A program made the translations under genes and the position numbers. Under the pieces are notes generated by a model. It saw only the letters and a program-made list of their open reading frames with translations. It was not told where the DNA came from and searched no databases. A stretch of DNA of 64,000 nt from Bifidobacterium ramosum (lineage in GTDB: Bacteria; Actinomycetota; Actinomycetes; Actinomycetales; Bifidobacteriaceae): the NCBI RefSeq assembly GCF_009299505.1, contig NZ_WBSM01000014.1, forward strand, positions 1-64,000, given 5' to 3'. Positions within the stretch are counted from its first letter, which is position 1. Each line of letters starts with the position of its first letter. Of the stretch, positions 36,283 through 44,896 are shown piece by piece.

Positions 36283-36909
36283 ATGCAGGAAACCATGCGC
36301 CAGCGCATCGCTGAAGGCAAACTGTTCACCGATTATTGCGAGGGGCTGCCAAAGGATCGGCTGAACGCTAAACGTCGTATGAAAAGGTTCAATGATCTGG
36401 AGCCGGATGACAAAGATGGTCGCGTCACGCTGATCAACGCCATCTTTGGCCGGCCGACCCAAGCGTGGATCGAACCACCGTTCTACTTCTGTTATGGGCG
36501 GAATATCACCATCGGAGAAGGCACATACGTCAACGTCAACTGCTCGTTCATCGACGACGGTCGCATCACCATCGGCAAGCGCGTCATGTTCGGCCCATCG
36601 GTGAACATCGCAACCGTCAGCCATCCGATCAACCCGGCCATGCGCGGGTTCATGTTCGCCGATCCGGTCGTGATCGGCGACGACTGCTGGATCGGCGCGA
36701 ACGTGACGATCTGTCCCGGCGTGACCGTCGGCGAAGGCACGACGATTGGTGCGGGTTCGGTCGTCACGCATGACATCCCCGCACACGTCGTCGCGGTCGG
36801 CGTACCCTGCCGCGTGCTACGCGAGATCAACGAACTCGACATGACCGAATACCGTCCCGGCATGACCTTCGCCGACGACGAACTCGTGTGCGAGACTCGC
36901 GGCAAGTGA
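36283..36909 (+). CDS. Sugar O-acetyltransferase (maltose/galactoside type, left-handed beta helix)
   Basis: 208 aa. N-terminal Mac domain (RQRIAEGKLFTDYCEGLPKDRLNAKRRM), then hexapeptide coils: ITIGEGTYVNVNCSFID, RITIGKRVMFGPSVNI, VIGDDCWIGANVTICPGVTVGEGTTIGAGSVV. Catalytic His is near residue 111 in VSHPINPAMRG. It moves acetyl from acetyl-CoA to a sugar hydroxyl. ATG 36283 has AAGGAG. First of three such enzymes in the window, each next to its own regulator. Confidence 0.9.
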   Translation: MQETMRQRIAEGKLFTDYCEGLPKDRLNAKRRMKRFNDLEPDDKDGRVTLINAIFGRPTQAWIEPPFYFCYGRNITIGEGTYVNVNCSFIDDGRITIGKRVMFGPSVNIATVSHPINPAMRGFMFADPVVIGDDCWIGANVTICPGVTVGEGTTIGAGSVVTHDIPAHVVAVGVPCRVLREINELDMTEYRPGMTFADDELVCETRGK

Positions 36910-36937
36910 TCTCTGGTGTGGAGGAGAATGGCGTGAT

Positions 36938-37516
36938 CTACGCGGCCTCCACGCCGCGCAGCAGGGTGTGCACATAGTCGTGGAGCTGTTCGCGGGTGAG
37001 TGTGTGGCCGCGCAGGTATGCCCAGTCGAGTATGAGCATCACGGTGTTCGCGTAATGGTCGGCGATCAGATCGGCCGGCAGTGTGAACCGGTCGCGGTCG
37101 ATGCAGGTGCGGATGATCTCACTCGCCTGACGTTTGATGAACGTGTGCAGGCTGGAGAACAACGGGCCCTCTGGTGGATTGTTGGCCAACACCTGCCGCA
37201 GCATGTCTGCGTTGGATTCCAGCAGGTCGGCCATCGCGTCGAGCGCCGTGTCCACGCGATGTGCCGGATTAGTTGATGCGAGATCGGCGAGATTGGCTTG
37301 TCTGGACAGTGCGGTCCAGCAGTAGGTGAGCAGGTCGTCGCGATCCTCGAAATAGTTGTAGAACGTGGCGCGTGGATAGCCGGCGCGCTCGCATAGTTCG
37401 TTGACGCTGATGTCGGCGAACGACTTGGTTTGCAGCAGTGCCGTCATCGCGTCGAAGAACGCGTCGAGCGTGCGTTGCGTGCCGCGTGTGATCTTGCCGT
37501 TGAGGTCTTTCTTCAT
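36938..37516 (-). CDS. TetR-family regulator
   Basis: 192 aa. HTH: LDAFFDAMTALLQTKSFADISVNELCERAGYPRATFYNYFEDRDDL (about 17-62). The rest is helical, of the TetR_C class seen in Lactobacillales and bifidobacteria. Divergent from the Old Yellow Enzyme gene at 37617, with a pair of matching inverted sites between. Confidence 0.86.
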   Translation of the reverse strand: MKKDLNGKITRGTQRTLDAFFDAMTALLQTKSFADISVNELCERAGYPRATFYNYFEDRDDLLTYCWTALSRQANLADLASTNPAHRVDTALDAMADLLESNADMLRQVLANNPPEGPLFSSLHTFIKRQASEIIRTCIDRDRFTLPADLIADHYANTVMLILDWAYLRGHTLTREQLHDYVHTLLRGVEAA

Positions 37517-37529
37517 GACCGTTCATCAT

Positions 37530-37605
37530 AGTCTAACGTCCATAATTTTGCAGATGTCTAAAAATATGTTATTTTTGACAACTGTACAAATATAGACGTT
37601 TGGAA
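37530..37605. promoter_or_regulatory. Paired operator sites between TetR and the flavin oxidoreductase
   Basis: AGTCTAACGTCCATA (37530-37544) and TATAGACGTTTGGAA (37591-37605) are inverted copies of TATrGACGTTwGrC. One lies next to each start. The AT-rich stretch between holds both promoters. Confidence 0.5.
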
Positions 37606-37616
37606 AGTTGAATATC

Positions 37617-38933
37617 ATGACGAATGACACGAGTGTGACCAAGGCGGCAATCCCGGAGACACTGGTAGCCGAACCGCTGACCCTGCCCTGCGGCGTGACG
37701 GTCAAGAACCGCTTCTACAAGTCCGCGATGAACGAGGCGCTCGCCGGACGCGACTGCGCGCCGAGCGAAGCGCATGTGCGCCTGTACCGCGCATGGGCGC
37801 AAGGAGGCACCGGCGTGCTCGTCACCGGCAACGTGATGGTCGACCATACGCAACTGGGGGAGCCCGGCAACGTCGCCGTCGAGGACGAACGCGACCTTGT
37901 GATGCTGCGCCGCTGGGCGGCGGCCGGCACCGAGAACGGCGCACACTGCTGGATGCAGATCAACCACCCCGGCCGGCAGTCGCCCATCACCATCAACCCG
38001 CATCCGCTCGCGCCGAGCGCCGGCAAAGTCGACGGCGAATACGGCCATTTCTTCGCCGAACCGACCGAACTGACCCGAGACCAGATCCGCGACATCATCC
38101 ACCGATTCGCCAACACCGCGCGCATCGCCAAAAAAGCCGGCTTCACCGGCGTGGAGATCCACGCGGCGCACGGCTACCTCATCAACCAGTTCCTCTCACC
38201 GCTCGACAACCAACGCACCGATGAATACGGCGGCAGCCTCGCCAACCGAGCACGCTTCCTGTTTGACGTGTTCGACGCAGTGCGCGAAGCCGTCGGCCCG
38301 CGGTTCCCGATCGCGGTGAAACTCAACTCGTCCGACGTGCCGATCGCCATCAAGGTCAACGAACGCGACGGCGCGCCGGGCGGCTTCAGCGAAGAGGAAT
38401 CCATTTGGGTCATGAAGCGGCTGGAAGCGCGCGGCGTCGACCTCATCGACATCTCCGGCGGCACCTACGCGAAACCGGTCATCCAGACCAACAGCGGTGC
38501 GGCCGAAGACCGCCGGCGCGGCGTCTACTTCACCGATTTCGCACGCCGAGTCAAAGGCGAGCTGACCGTACCGGTCGCGCTGACCGGCGGCTTCCGCAAC
38601 GCCGCCGACATGAACCGCGCGCTGAGCGAAGGCATCACGCAGATGATCGGCATCGCGCGCCCGCTCGCGCTCGTGCCCGACCTGCCAAACCGCATCATCC
38701 GCGACGGCTGGCAGGGGTCCGTCGATCTGCCGCGCGTGGCGACCGGCATCACGCCGCTCGACAAGGCGTTCGGCGGCATCCTCGTCATCAGCTGGTTCGA
38801 ACTGCAGATGCACCGCATCGCACGCGGCCACCGCCCAGACCCGCGCATCGGCGGCATGCGCGCGCTCCTGTTCGCCGTCAAGCAGCACGGCCCAGCCGCA
38901 CTCTCCCCGCGCCGCCGTAAAGGCCGGCAGTGA
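37617..38933 (+). CDS. NADH:flavin oxidoreductase, Old Yellow Enzyme family
   Basis: 438-aa single-domain FMN barrel. LPCGVTVKNRFYKSAMNEAL (strand 1), MQINHPGRQSP, GVEIHAAHGYLINQFLSP (active-site His pair), NQRTDEYGGSLANRARF, and the FMN-phosphate loop ALTGGFRNAADM and IGIARPLA. The sequence lacks the C-terminal FAD/iron-sulphur part of dienoyl-CoA reductases. It reduces activated alkenes or similar electrophiles. GGAAAG precedes ATG 37617. Probably induced through the divergent TetR. Confidence 0.9.
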   Translation: MTNDTSVTKAAIPETLVAEPLTLPCGVTVKNRFYKSAMNEALAGRDCAPSEAHVRLYRAWAQGGTGVLVTGNVMVDHTQLGEPGNVAVEDERDLVMLRRWAAAGTENGAHCWMQINHPGRQSPITINPHPLAPSAGKVDGEYGHFFAEPTELTRDQIRDIIHRFANTARIAKKAGFTGVEIHAAHGYLINQFLSPLDNQRTDEYGGSLANRARFLFDVFDAVREAVGPRFPIAVKLNSSDVPIAIKVNERDGAPGGFSEEESIWVMKRLEARGVDLIDISGGTYAKPVIQTNSGAAEDRRRGVYFTDFARRVKGELTVPVALTGGFRNAADMNRALSEGITQMIGIARPLALVPDLPNRIIRDGWQGSVDLPRVATGITPLDKAFGGILVISWFELQMHRIARGHRPDPRIGGMRALLFAVKQHGPAALSPRRRKGRQ

Positions 38934-39097
38934 TCGCGACCGATGAGCTCGGTAATCGGGGGACTTGTCATTGACAAGTCATGAGACATTCATCGTTGTC
39001 GAACATGACGATGCCGTGCGATGATCCGATCGATGGGGCCGCCATATACCACAATCCGGCGCGGGACACCAGTCTGTTGCATGGCGAATCGATCCCG

Positions 39098-39103
39098 TAA
39101 GCT
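39098..39103 (+). promoter_or_regulatory. -10 box giving a leaderless methyltransferase mRNA
   Basis: TAAGCT with TTGCAT 15 bp upstream (39077-39082). Seven bases separate it from ATG 39111, which has no ribosome site. Confidence 0.45.
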
Positions 39104-39110
39104 GGGACGA

Positions 39111-39950
39111 ATGAGCGAACATACAAAGACCGAACGTGCCGCGGGAACCGCGGACATCCCGCCCGCGAGCCTGCCGCAGGCCGACCGAGACGCGGAACAC
39201 ATGCAGGGACACTGGGTGCTGGCCCAGCTGGGCAAACGCGTGCTCAGGCCGGGCGGCGAACGGCTCACCAAGCGCATGCTCGCGCAGGTGACGATCGCCG
39301 GACGGTGCGTGGTGGAATTCGCGCCGGGACTGGGCCGCACCACGCGGCTGATCATGGAAGCCGGTCCGTCGGCATACACCGGCGTCGACCGAGACGACAA
39401 GGTGGTGGACATCATCAAACCGCTGGCGGCCTCGGTGAACGGCACCTGCGTGCTGGCCGACGCCGCGCAGACCGGATTGCCGGACGCGTCCGCGGATGTG
39501 GTGATCGGCGAGGCGATGCTCACCATGCAGTCCGAACGCGGCAAGCGGGCGATCATCGGCGAGGCGCATCGCCTGCTCGCCCCGGGCGGACTGTATGCGA
39601 TCCACGAAATGGGCCTCGCGCCGGACGATCTCGACGAATCCGTCAAGGATGCGATCCGCAAGGATCTCGCCCGGGCCATCAAGGTCAACGCCCGTCCGCT
39701 GACTGAGGCCGAATGGCGCGCATTGCTCGAATCCGCCGGCTTCGACGTGCTGTGGAGCGGCAGCGAGCCGATGGCATTGCTCAAGATGCGCCGCAATCTG
39801 GCGGACGAGGGCGTGGCCGGCGTGCTGCGCATTATACGCAACGTGCTGACCCATCGTGATCTGCGGGCGCGCGTCATGCAGATGCGTCGCGTGTTCAACA
39901 CGTACGGTGACAAGCTGACCGGCGTCGCGTTCGTGGCACGCCGACGGTAG
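39111..39950 (+). CDS. Class I SAM-dependent methyltransferase
   Basis: 279 aa. Motif I VVEFAPGLGRTTRL (about 65-78, the G-x-G loop), the acidic end of strand 2 YTGVDRDD, LPDASADVVIGEAML, HRLLAPGGLYAIHE. It resembles ubiquinone/menaquinone-type and small-molecule methyltransferases. The first 50 residues (HMQGHWVLAQLGKRVLRPGG) are shared with a group often found beside cupin proteins, as here. Substrate unknown. Likely forms a unit with the cupin gene 138 bp downstream. Confidence 0.85.
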   Translation: MSEHTKTERAAGTADIPPASLPQADRDAEHMQGHWVLAQLGKRVLRPGGERLTKRMLAQVTIAGRCVVEFAPGLGRTTRLIMEAGPSAYTGVDRDDKVVDIIKPLAASVNGTCVLADAAQTGLPDASADVVIGEAMLTMQSERGKRAIIGEAHRLLAPGGLYAIHEMGLAPDDLDESVKDAIRKDLARAIKVNARPLTEAEWRALLESAGFDVLWSGSEPMALLKMRRNLADEGVAGVLRIIRNVLTHRDLRARVMQMRRVFNTYGDKLTGVAFVARRR

Positions 39951-40032
39951 CGTTTTGTGTGATAGCGGATACGCTGGAAGGATGCGCGCGGCGACGGGTC
40001 GGTCGCTGCGCGAAGATTGATCGTATGACCAT

Positions 40033-40068
40033 GCCGATGCCGGTGTTGTTCGCAACGTCGGCATCGGC
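40033..40068. promoter_or_regulatory. Inverted repeat before the cupin gene
   Basis: GCCGATGCCG (40033-40042) pairs with CGGCATCGGC (40059-40068), 20 bp before the cupin start. It could be an attenuator-like hairpin or a binding site. Confidence 0.35.
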
Positions 40069-40088
40069 GATGACCATGAAGGAGCTCG

Positions 40089-40448
40089 ATGATGAGCGAA
40101 CAGACGAACAATGCGAACGAACCACAGCCGTCTGCGGTGATGGAGTTCATCGACGATCTGAAGCCGCTGGTCGAAGTGCAGCCCGAGGCAACCGTCTCGC
40201 GCACCGTGATGCAGGTGGAGGGCGCCAACGTGGTGCTTTTCTCCTTCGACAAGGGGCAGGAGCTGAGCGAGCACACCGCCGCCATGCCGGTGCTCGTGCA
40301 GTGCCTTGAAGGCCATCTCAAAGTGACCGGTGGCGGCAGAACCGTGGATCTTGTACCGGGTGGCATCCTGCACTTTCCGACCCGGCTGCCGCACGCAGTC
40401 TACGCCGTGGAGGCATCCAAGATGATGCTTATCATGATGCGACGCTGA
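40089..40448 (+). CDS. Small cupin-domain protein
   Basis: 119 aa. Cupin motif 1 is partial (GQELSEHTAAMPVLVQCLEGHLKV); motif 2 is LVPGGILHFPTRLPHAVYA, with two of the usual metal-ligand histidines. A single beta barrel without other domain. AAGGAG precedes ATG 40089 (the next codon is also ATG). Often found beside methyltransferases of this kind; function unknown. Confidence 0.8.
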   Translation: MMSEQTNNANEPQPSAVMEFIDDLKPLVEVQPEATVSRTVMQVEGANVVLFSFDKGQELSEHTAAMPVLVQCLEGHLKVTGGGRTVDLVPGGILHFPTRLPHAVYAVEASKMMLIMMRR

Positions 40449-40644
40449 ATGTCCGCCTATCGGAAGCGTCGTCGCGCTTACCGGGGCAATGACTGTCGCT
40501 GGACGGTTGTTTGATCGGATTGGTCCGTTCCGTAACATTCCGCAACGCACTCTCGGAGCGTGACGTGGAGTGGCCCGACGATCGGTGATCGCCATGCGGA
40601 CGGCATTATGGACGTGCGGCAAGCGCGGGACTAGCGTGAGCCGC

Positions 40645-41191
40645 ATGGTCGTATGAGATTCCCAACAATATCTGCGATTCGGCAAGGAGCGCACGCAGCC
40701 GTCACGCGATCTCGCCGCGCAACTGCCGCCGGACAACGATACGTGCCTCATCCCGGCGATGCTCGGTCTGCTGCGCGAAGGCGGCATGCTGGCCGTGCAG
40801 ACCCCGATGAACTACGAGGAGCCGATCCGCCGCATCATCGCCGAGCTTGTGCACTCGCCGGCCTATGCGGACCGGCTGCCGCAGAGCCGCGTGTTCCACA
40901 ACCTCACGCCGCCCGAATACTGGAACTGCTGCACGCGAACGCCGAAACGTTCCGCATCTGGAAGATCACGTACTTGCACACGCTGCCCTCGCACGAGGCC
41001 GTCATGGACTGGCGCCGCGGCACCGGGCTGCGCCCGTACCTGCAGGCGCTTGCGGATGACGGCGAACGAGCGGCATTCGAACGCACGGTGTTCGAACGAG
41101 TCCGCGACGTATACCCAACGTATACCCGACACAGTCGGACGGCAGCGTCATCTTCCCGTTCCCGCAATTCCTCCTCACCGCCGTCCGATAA
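40645..41191 (+). pseudogene. tam: Trans-aconitate 2-methyltransferase, multiply broken
   Basis: Tam methylates trans-aconitate to keep it from blocking aconitase. The start reads MVV, then TGA (40654-40656), then DSQQYLRFGKERTQPSRDLAA (the Tam N-terminus). After LPPDND the SAM-binding core is missing and the frame jumps to MLGLLREGGMLAVQTPMN. A frameshift near 40920 leads to LLHANAETFRIWKITYLHTL and DWRRGTGLRPYLQAL. A second near 41120 leads to QSDGSVIFPFPQFLLT and the TAA at 41191. So one nonsense codon, one deletion and two frameshifts. 40449-40644 upstream holds nothing recognised. Confidence 0.75.
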
Positions 41192-41206
41192 CTTCGGACA
41201 CCGGCA

Positions 41207-41246
41207 ATGCTGGGGCCGGTCGACGATCATCGACCGGCCCCAGCAT
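41207..41246. terminator. Bidirectional terminator hairpin
   Basis: A perfect 17-bp stem (41207-41223 with 41230-41246, loop CGATCA) between the tam remnant and the convergent reductase gene. No strong T run on either side. Confidence 0.65.
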
Positions 41247-41258
41247 GACTTCCGATAC

Positions 41259-41783
41259 TTATTCTGCGGTCAACGCATCCTGGTACCGCCGTCCCGCGTC
41301 GGCGAGCGCCGCGTCGTCCAGTTCCATCGACTCGAACACGACGAACGGCTCGCGCCACACGGCGTGCGTGTACCGGGCCATCATGCGGTATGGCGAAAGC
41401 ACTTCGCCGATCGTCGCGCCGTTGTCGACCGGCTGGTATTCGGATTCCGGCCCGCCAGCGGTCGTGGCGACCATGATCTGTTTGCCGACGAGCGCCTCGC
41501 CGTCCGTGCCGTACGCCCAGCCGTATTCGAGCACCTTGTCCTCCCACTCCTTGAGCAGCGCGGGGGAGGAGTACCAGTACAGCGGGAATTGCAGCACGAT
41601 GCGGTCGTGCTCCTCGACGAGCTGCTGCTCGGCGGCCACGTCGATCTTGCCGTTCGGGTAGAGCGCGTATTCGTCGCGCACGGTGACCGTATCGGCCGGC
41701 AGTTCGCGTGCGGCCGACAGCAGCGCGGCGTTCGCGCGGGAACGGCTCAGATCGGGGTGAAAGACAAGCACCAGCGTCTTCAT
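41259..41783 (-). CDS. NAD(P)H-dependent oxidoreductase, flavodoxin fold (MdaB/KefF type)
   Basis: 174 aa. MKTLVLVFHPDLSRSRANAALL (first strand, phosphate loop), DRIVLQFPLYWYSSPALLKEWEDKVL (the P-x-Y/W-x-x-P loop that contacts flavin), and ATTAGGPESEY. Quinone reductases and KefF share this plan. AAGGAG precedes ATG 41783. It is divergent from the SGNH hydrolase. Probably transfers two electrons to quinones or protects from electrophiles. Confidence 0.88.
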   Translation of the reverse strand: MKTLVLVFHPDLSRSRANAALLSAARELPADTVTVRDEYALYPNGKIDVAAEQQLVEEHDRIVLQFPLYWYSSPALLKEWEDKVLEYGWAYGTDGEALVGKQIMVATTAGGPESEYQPVDNGATIGEVLSPYRMMARYTHAVWREPFVVFESMELDDAALADAGRRYQDALTAE

Positions 41784-41999
41784 GATGTCTCCTTCGACTG
41801 TTGATGTGACTGTGATGGAATAGGCATACGTTTCATGCGTATTGACATCACTGTACCGCACGGCGGCATTGTTGCCGCACATGCCGTGCCGATCGACGGG
41901 CGGCAAAAGTTGGCACGGGATCGGCCGACGCGCAACGGCGGTCGTATGCTCGGCATCGGTTCCGGTCCATTCGCAAGTCGTAAGGAGAGACGATCGGTC

Positions 42000-42638
42000 A
42001 TGATCAACGTACTGTGTTTCGGTGATTCCAACACGAACGGCTCGAATCCGGCCGGCGGCCGTCATCCGCGCGACGTGCGTTGGGCCGGCCGTCTGCAACG
42101 GCTGCTCGGCGACGACTGGTACATCATCGAGGAAGGGCTCGGCGGGCGCACCACCGTGTTCGACAATCCGATCGAACCGCATCGCAACGGGCTTGCGGCG
42201 CTGCCGGGCGCGCTCATCACGCACCGGCCGCTCGACTACGTCATCATCAGCCTCGGTACCAACGACATGAAAGCCATGTTCCATGCGGACGCGCGCGTGA
42301 TCGCCGCCGGACTCGACATGCTCGTCCACGAGGTCAAGATCACCGACAATCGTGGGGCGCCGATGCCGCGCATCGTCGTCGTCTCGCCGATCCATATCAA
42401 GCCCGGCATCTCGACCAGCGGGTTCATCGGCTTCGACGAGCACGCGGTCGAACTGTCGCATCAGCTGGCGGGGGAGTACCGGCGCGTGGCCGAACGCGAG
42501 GGATGCCTGTTCTTCGACGCCGCGCAGGTCGCCGAACCGAGCGACCTCGACCAACTGCATATGGACGGCGCGAACCACGCCAAATTCGCCGACGCGATGG
42601 CCAAACTGTTACGTGACGACTGGGCGGCGCGTCACTGA
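42000..42638 (+). CDS. SGNH/GDSL-family hydrolase
   Basis: 212 aa, no signal peptide. Block I FGDSNTNG (Ser10), block II GGRTTVFDNP (Gly), block III LGTNDMK (Asn near 89), and block V DGANH (Asp/His near 189). It resembles cytoplasmic arylesterases that act on small esters, including acetylated sugars. AAGGAGAG lies 10 bases before the ATG at 42000. Substrate not deducible. Confidence 0.88.
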   Translation: MINVLCFGDSNTNGSNPAGGRHPRDVRWAGRLQRLLGDDWYIIEEGLGGRTTVFDNPIEPHRNGLAALPGALITHRPLDYVIISLGTNDMKAMFHADARVIAAGLDMLVHEVKITDNRGAPMPRIVVVSPIHIKPGISTSGFIGFDEHAVELSHQLAGEYRRVAEREGCLFFDAAQVAEPSDLDQLHMDGANHAKFADAMAKLLRDDWAARH

Positions 42639-42657
42639 ACCACACTTGGATCGCCGC

Positions 42658-42772
42658 AACCGTCACTCGGTGCGCGCAATCGCAACATGGGCGCGCACCG
42701 AGTGACGGTTCGGTCGTCGTCATCATCACTCAGTGCGCGCGGTCCTCGTCGTTGCGCGCACTGAGTGACGGT
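42658..42772. repeat. Tandem hairpin pair, CACTGAGTGCGCG family, copy 2
   Basis: Hairpin 1 (42658-42710) has nearly perfect arms AACCGTCACTCGGTGCGCGC / GCGCGCACCGAGTGACGGTT. Hairpin 2 is 42724-42772. It lies between two convergent genes. Confidence 0.8.
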
Positions 42773-42862
42773 CGAATGGTGTCGGTTGATGATGCCGCGG
42801 CGGGCGGGCGACGTGACTAGCGTGCGGGATCGGCATCACCGGTGCTGTTCAGGACCCGCCCC

Positions 42863-43582
42863 TTACCACGGCAGCGGTTGGCCGTCGCGGAAGAAGCCGC
42901 CGGTCGGGCCGTCGTCGGGCAGCGTCGCCGCCCAGGTCACGCTTTTGGCGCTCACCTCGACCGGTCGGCCGAACATGCCGGATCCGTAGGTGTCGGTGAT
43001 GTCCGGGCAGACCGCGTTGACGAGGATATGGTCGGCGGCGAGCTCCTTCGCCGTTTTGATCGTCAGCCCGTTGAGCGCGAGCTTGGAGATGCCGTAACCG
43101 GATGCGGGAATGCCCATCGAGCCGTGCAGGAAGCCGTACTGCGGGTCGCCGTACGAGCCGGCGCCGCTGGACACGTTGACGATGCGGCCGTGTTCCGACT
43201 TGCGCAGCAGCGGGATGAATTGTTGCGTCACGATCCACGTGCCGATGACGTTCGTGTCGAGCACGGCGCGCATTTCGGCGATGTCCTGCCGTTCGACGGA
43301 CGCGCCGGCGCGCATGGACGCCGCGTTATTGATGAGTGCGTCGAGTCGGCCAAAGCGACGGTCGACTTCCGCGGCCGCCGCGGCGACGGATGCTTCGTCG
43401 GTGGTGTCGAGCCGCACGTAACTGGCGGAGATATCCTGATCGATCAGTTCCTGCGTGAGCTGCGCGATTTCCGGCCGGCGTGCGGCGAGGATGACGTGAT
43501 AGCCGGCCTCGCCGAGCTGGCGGGCGGTCTCGTAGCCGAGGCCGCCCTTGCGGCCCGAGCCGGTGATGAGTGCGATCTGCAT
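42863..43582 (-). CDS. Short-chain dehydrogenase/reductase
   Basis: 239 aa. Cofactor loop TGSGRKGGLGYETARQLG (an extra residue in the loop), ARRPE after strand 2 (Arg suggests NADP), LINNAAS, VNVSSGAG, YGISK. The C-terminal SGMFGRPVEVSAKSVTWAATLP and GGFFRDGQPLPW is that of carbonyl-reductase-like SDRs. AAGGGA precedes ATG 43582. It follows the flavodoxin-fold reductase on the same strand by 104 bp, so the two probably form an operon. Confidence 0.87.
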   Translation of the reverse strand: MQIALITGSGRKGGLGYETARQLGEAGYHVILAARRPEIAQLTQELIDQDISASYVRLDTTDEASVAAAAAEVDRRFGRLDALINNAASMRAGASVERQDIAEMRAVLDTNVIGTWIVTQQFIPLLRKSEHGRIVNVSSGAGSYGDPQYGFLHGSMGIPASGYGISKLALNGLTIKTAKELAADHILVNAVCPDITDTYGSGMFGRPVEVSAKSVTWAATLPDDGPTGGFFRDGQPLPW

Positions 43583-43686
43583 GATGATGTCCCTTCGTTG
43601 CGTGTTCTGTTGATATGCCTTGACGTGGCTGGTGCCGTAGAGGTTGACGTGGCTTGTGGTATGCCGTGCGACACGGGATGCGCGGC

Positions 43687-44202
43687 TCAGAACTCGCGGC
43701 CGAGTTCACGGGCCTTGTCGAGGTATGGCGTCGAGGCCACCTGGCCGGGCGCGAACACGCCGGCGGCGAGGACGGAACCGCGAATCTTCCAGCCGAGGCT
43801 TTCGCCAAAGCACATCTGGTAATAGCCGAGCACGTTCTTGGCGAGCACCTCCTCGGGGCTGGCGCCGGCGACCAGCAGCGCCGACTCCTTGCCGGCCAGA
43901 TCGTCGTGCGCGTCGAACGGCAGACGGTCCATCATCGCCTTGATCTGCGCCGAGAACTGCATCCAATAGGTCGGCGTGGCGATCACGATGCCGTCCGCCG
44001 CCTTCATCTGCTCCATCACGGTCGTCATGTCGTCGGCCGGCTGGTCGTAGCCGGTGAACGGCGCGATGTTCATGTCGGCAAGCGTGAGTTTGGTCGCGGT
44101 GTTGCCGGCGGCCTCGGCGCCTTCGATGAATGCGTCGGCGAGCATGTCGGCGTTGCCGCCCTTGGTTGGGCTGCCCTGGATGACGAGGATGTGCTTGGCC
44201 AT
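43687..44202 (-). CDS. Flavodoxin-family NAD(P)H:FMN oxidoreductase
   Basis: 171 aa. KHILVIQGSPTKGGNADMLADAF (FMN phosphate loop), ADGIVIATPTYWMQFSAQIKAMMDRL (the flavin ring loop), LLVAGAS. AAAGGA precedes ATG 44202. It belongs to the same broad family as the deleted gene at 32805-33140, and shows what that one has lost. Divergent from an HxlR regulator, a common pairing for quinone/nitro-reductases that respond to electrophile stress. Confidence 0.9.
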   Translation of the reverse strand: MAKHILVIQGSPTKGGNADMLADAFIEGAEAAGNTATKLTLADMNIAPFTGYDQPADDMTTVMEQMKAADGIVIATPTYWMQFSAQIKAMMDRLPFDAHDDLAGKESALLVAGASPEEVLAKNVLGYYQMCFGESLGWKIRGSVLAAGVFAPGQVASTPYLDKARELGREF

Positions 44203-44367
44203 GATCTGTCCTTTCGATCGGTTTGGTGTTTGCTGTCTTGCCGTGGCGGGCGCTGTATGTTCCTGCCATGATCCGATAAGGACAGTATGCATGAGTACAT
44301 ATACTTTTCGTTCTTAGAATAAAAAACTGATTTTTGGAATATGACAGCGATGTTAGGATGGGGAATC

Positions 44368-44820
44368 ATGAATGAGCAGGTTGAATCCAATGGAACGGCA
44401 GCACGGTCCGATGCGGCCTCCGTCTCCGGCACGGTTACTTGGGCGGCGTCGCGTGCCGGCGAGGCCACTGGCGACGATGCCGGGAACCTCACCGCGCCCA
44501 CCTGCGCCATCGGCTACGCGTTCAAGGCCATCGAAGGCAAGTGGAAACTGCCGGTCATGTACGTGCTGTCCGTACGCGGCGCCGCCCGATACAACGAGAT
44601 CAAACGCGAGCTCGGCATCACCAACATGATGCTTACCAACACGCTGCGCGACCTCGAGGAATACGGCCTCGTCAGCCGCACCCAATACAACGAGGTGCCG
44701 CCGCGCGTCGAATACGCGCTCACCGCCAACGGCTACGCCATCATCCCCGCCCTCAAAGAATTCGAAAAGTGGGGCCAGCGTCTGCTCGACGCGCGTGGTT
44801 CCGCCGGCCAATCGGCATGA
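44368..44820 (+). CDS. HxlR-family regulator
   Basis: 150 aa. The HxlR winged helix: CAIGYAFKAIEGKWKLPVMYVL, RYNEIKRELGITNMMLTNTLRDLEEYGLV, and VPPRVEYALTANG (about 50-130). A single conserved Cys (in TAPTCAIGY) is in the place where HypR/QorR-type proteins sense oxidants, so a redox switch is plausible. An extra 45-residue N-terminus is less conserved. ATG 44368 has GGATGGGGA close by. Confidence 0.88.
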   Translation: MNEQVESNGTAARSDAASVSGTVTWAASRAGEATGDDAGNLTAPTCAIGYAFKAIEGKWKLPVMYVLSVRGAARYNEIKRELGITNMMLTNTLRDLEEYGLVSRTQYNEVPPRVEYALTANGYAIIPALKEFEKWGQRLLDARGSAGQSA

Positions 44821-44834
44821 CGCCCGCGGGGGCT

Positions 44835-44881
44835 CCTCCGTCTGTCCGCATGACCTCGATGTTCGTGCGGACAGACGGAGG
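44835..44881. terminator. Bidirectional terminator hairpin
   Basis: CCTCCGTCTGTCCGCA (44835-44850) pairs perfectly with TGCGGACAGACGGAGG (44866-44881), exactly between two convergent genes. Confidence 0.7.
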
Positions 44882-44896
44882 TGAAAGGGAATGTCG

